Positions 62,174 to 64,000 of a stretch of 64,000 nt of DNA are shown here, piece by piece (within the stretch, counting starts at the first letter, position 1; every line of letters starts with the position of its first letter). The stretch is from Ascaphus truei (Eukaryota; Chordata; Amphibia; Anura; Ascaphidae): contig WSYH01000269.1 of the NCBI GenBank assembly GCA_036426205.1, positions 62,001 through 126,000 on the forward strand. Direction: 5' to 3'. Under the pieces are notes generated by a model. That model worked only from the letters and a program-made list of their open reading frames with translations, was not told where the DNA came from and ran no database searches. The translations under genes and the position numbers were made by a program.

Positions 62174-62766
62174 AGTGCCTGCTGTCGCTGGATCTCCAGA
62201 CTCAGCTGCTTGGCATCACAGGTAAGTTGCTCACACAGGACGGCATCGCTGCAGTGGTTCACCGGTAGGCGCATCACCACCGATGACACACTCACGCTGT
62301 CGTCGTCCGACGAGGCAGGTAGGGACATCTCCGCAGGGGAGCGATGGCGGGGTTCCTCGCTTTTGATGGGAACACTGGGCACGTAACGGTCTTGTTCTGG
62401 CACCACCATCAGCAGCGATTCCCCTCTCCATTGGGTAGTCACCATCTCTTCTTCAGTGTGTTCTGGTAGCACATTCTCAGCTACTGGACTCAGCTCTGGA
62501 ACGCCAGACTTCTCGGTACATTGGTAAGGGCTGACATTCACCGATAGGCACTCCACTTCAGTCAGCGTTGCTTTTGGGAGCTCCGTAGTAGCCAGGATAG
62601 TTGAAAAGGGATCTACCGGCCATAGGTAGAAGATTCCACACTGCGGACACCTCGCATTGATACTTGGCTCAGGACCAGGTAATCTGCACTGCAGACACAG
62701 ACACTTGAGATATTCTTGGCCTCCCACCTCCACCACCCAGGAAGCGTCCTGGGAGTTGATAGGCAT
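62101..62766 (-). CDS. Unrecognised ORF A, paired CxxC motifs
   Basis: 221 residues from an ATG at 62766. Residues about 22-45 have CLCLQC and CPQCG spaced 15-20 apart, consistent with a small zinc ribbon. The rest is acidic and Ser/Pro/Val-rich (PASSDDDSVSVSS) without known domain. CpG density is higher than in neighbouring LINE sequence. It could be the first ORF of an unrecognised mobile element or a degraded host exon. ORF B overlaps its end. Confidence 0.35.
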   Translation of the reverse strand: MPINSQDASWVVEVGGQEYLKCLCLQCRLPGPEPSINARCPQCGIFYLWPVDPFSTILATTELPKATLTEVECLSVNVSPYQCTEKSGVPELSPVAENVLPEHTEEEMVTTQWRGESLLMVVPEQDRYVPSVPIKSEEPRHRSPAEMSLPASSDDDSVSVSSVVMRLPVNHCSDAVLCEQLTCDAKQLSLEIQRQQALCGLNRGRVPRPWQLPAWWRCDLR

Positions 62767-63110
62767 TCATGCAACAAAGAGGCATACCACTAGCTGCTGA
62801 CACAGTGATGGTATATTAGCTTGACAAGGAGCTCTCTCTCGCTCGCCTGCTACTCCAAAGTAAAGCTGAGGAGGCTCACAGCCGGCTCCTCCTTTCTTCT
62901 GCTTGGGACTCTGCAATTGGCTCTTCATGTGCCCCCTCCCTCTGGTGGAGTTTAGAGGAGGGGCACTCAACTTCTCTTCGTGACGTGAACTAGGGGTTGA
63001 CCCAGTTACAGAACAGGGGGGCATGGCCTCGGCTTTCGCGCCACGTCCCTCTTGCAGGCAGGGCATTGGCTTTTGCGCCAAACCCGGCCAAATCTTTGCA
63101 CACAGCTTCT
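62767..63110 (-). other. Leader-like region upstream of ORF A
   Basis: A 104-codon frame (63081-62767) without recognisable domain precedes ORF A. The region is GC-rich with a short AGCGAGAGAGAG run and contains no CR1 sequence. It may be the 5' UTR or LTR of the element that carries ORFs A and B. Confidence 0.3.
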
Positions 63111-64000
63111 TACATAGTTACATAGTAGATGAGGTTGAAAGAAGACTTCCGTCCATCAAGTTCAACCTATGCTAAATTTAGACAACAGATACTTTATCCT
63201 ATATCTATACTTATTGATCCAGAGGAAGGCACCCAAAAAACCACATTAAGGGGAAAAATTAATTCCTTCCTGACTCCAAGAATTGGCAATCGGATTAATC
63301 CCTGGATCAACATCCTTCCCATGTATACTTATTTGGTATATCCCTGTATACCTTTCCCATCTAAAAAGATGTCCAACCTTTTTTTGAACAAATCTATTGT
63401 ATCTGCCATCACAGTCTCCATGGGTAATGAATTCCACATTTTAACTGCCCTTACTGTAAAGAACCCTTTCCTTTGTTGCTGGTGAAATTTCCTTTCCTCC
63501 AACCTTAAGGGATGGCCCGAGTCCTTTGTACTGCCCGTGGGATGAATAGTTCTTTTGAAAGCTCCTTGTATTGTCCCCGAATATATTTGTATATAGTTAT
63601 CATATCCCCTCTTAGACACCTCTTTTCTAATGTAAATAAATCTAATTTAGCTAGCCTCTCCTCATAAGTTAGAATGTCCATCCCCTTTATTAATTTGGTG
63701 GCTCTTCTTTGCACATTCTCTAGTTCCATAATGTATTTTCTTAGGATTGGTGCCCAAAATTGTAGTCCATATTCAAGGTGTGGTCGTACTAATGATTTGT
63801 AAAGGGGCATAATTATGTTTACTTCCCTTCCATCCATTGCCCGTTTGATGCAAGATAAGATCTTGTTTGCCTTTGCAGCCACTGCATGACATTGGGCACT
63901 ATTGCTAAGCCTGCTGTCTACAAGCACTCCTAAATCCTTCTCCATCAAGGATTCCCCCAATATATCTCCATTTAATTTGTAAGTCGCCTTTTCATTCTTG
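63111..64000 (-). mobile_element. CR1-like LINE, 3' half, running off the window
   Basis: The 3' end at 63111 carries two ACTATGTA units on the minus strand. The 3' UTR (63111-63328) matches 30252-30498, and ORF2 lies upstream to the window edge. Confidence 0.85.
63329..63960 (-). pseudogene. CR1 ORF2 C-terminal part
   Basis: Frame 63960-63505 reads EKDLGVLVDSRLSNSAQ, RPHLEYGLQFWAPIL, RATKLIKGMDILTYEERL and RGQYKELSKELFIP. A shift near 63520 leads to frame 63619-63329, which ends KMWNSLPMETVMADTIDLF and GKGIQGYTK. RT palm lies beyond the window. It is very similar to the 27.6-30.2 kb copy. Confidence 0.8.

Overview
The window looks like a vertebrate genome, most probably an anuran amphibian. 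It holds one complete nine-exon cytochrome P450 family 2 gene with GT-AG introns on the minus strand. Around and inside it lies a dense, nested set of retroelements: CR1-like LINEs with a short tandem tail built on ACTATGTA, Gmr1-like and sushi-like Ty3/gypsy elements, Penelope-like elements (PLEs), an L1-type LINE and an L2-like LINE. There are no bacterial features. The species cannot be named from this sequence.

Layout. 1-1.5 kb: palindromic PLE-type tail, a tiny CR1 end and a decayed gypsy RNase H piece. 1.54-8.80 kb (+): a Gmr1-like gypsy element in which integrase lies before reverse transcriptase; its LTR end plus gag-protease is perfectly duplicated in tandem (2 x 1,859 bp). 9.0-14.1 kb (-): CR1 piece and a decayed gypsy element with a PNMA-like gag and a 1.3-kb LTR. 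14.1-18.3 kb: LTR fragment, TA repeats holding a MITE, and an L1 ORF2 remnant split by a solo LTR. 18.3-23.6 kb (-): second Gmr1-like element, itself split by a solo LTR with a perfect 5-bp target duplication. 23.7-31.1 kb (+): internally deleted PNMA-type gypsy element whose 3' LTR is split by a CR1 LINE, which is in turn split by a PLE.

31.3-59.4 kb (-): the CYP2 gene. The nine exons join without a frameshift or stop into a 495-residue P450, with a TATA-like box upstream and AATAAA downstream. Its introns (about 26 kb) carry a sushi-type chromovirus, a minisatellite, several large palindromes, PLE fragments, a solo LTR of the Gmr1-like family, an L1 3' end with a 16-bp target duplication, and an L2-like LINE 5' fragment whose ORF begins with a 2A ribosome-skipping motif. 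59.4-64 kb: GC-rich and purine-rich repeats, two overlapping unrecognised minus-strand ORFs (paired CxxC motifs and a PPPY motif), and a CR1 3' half.

Main points of interest: (i) two copies of a gypsy element with copia-like pol order and a SCAN-like capsid; (ii) at least seven PLE tails that fold like relic hammerhead ribozymes; (iii) the 2A motif in the LINE; (iv) the intact P450, with an altered heme-loop residue and a duplicated exon-2 splice donor; (v) the unrecognised ORF pair at 61.6-62.8 kb.
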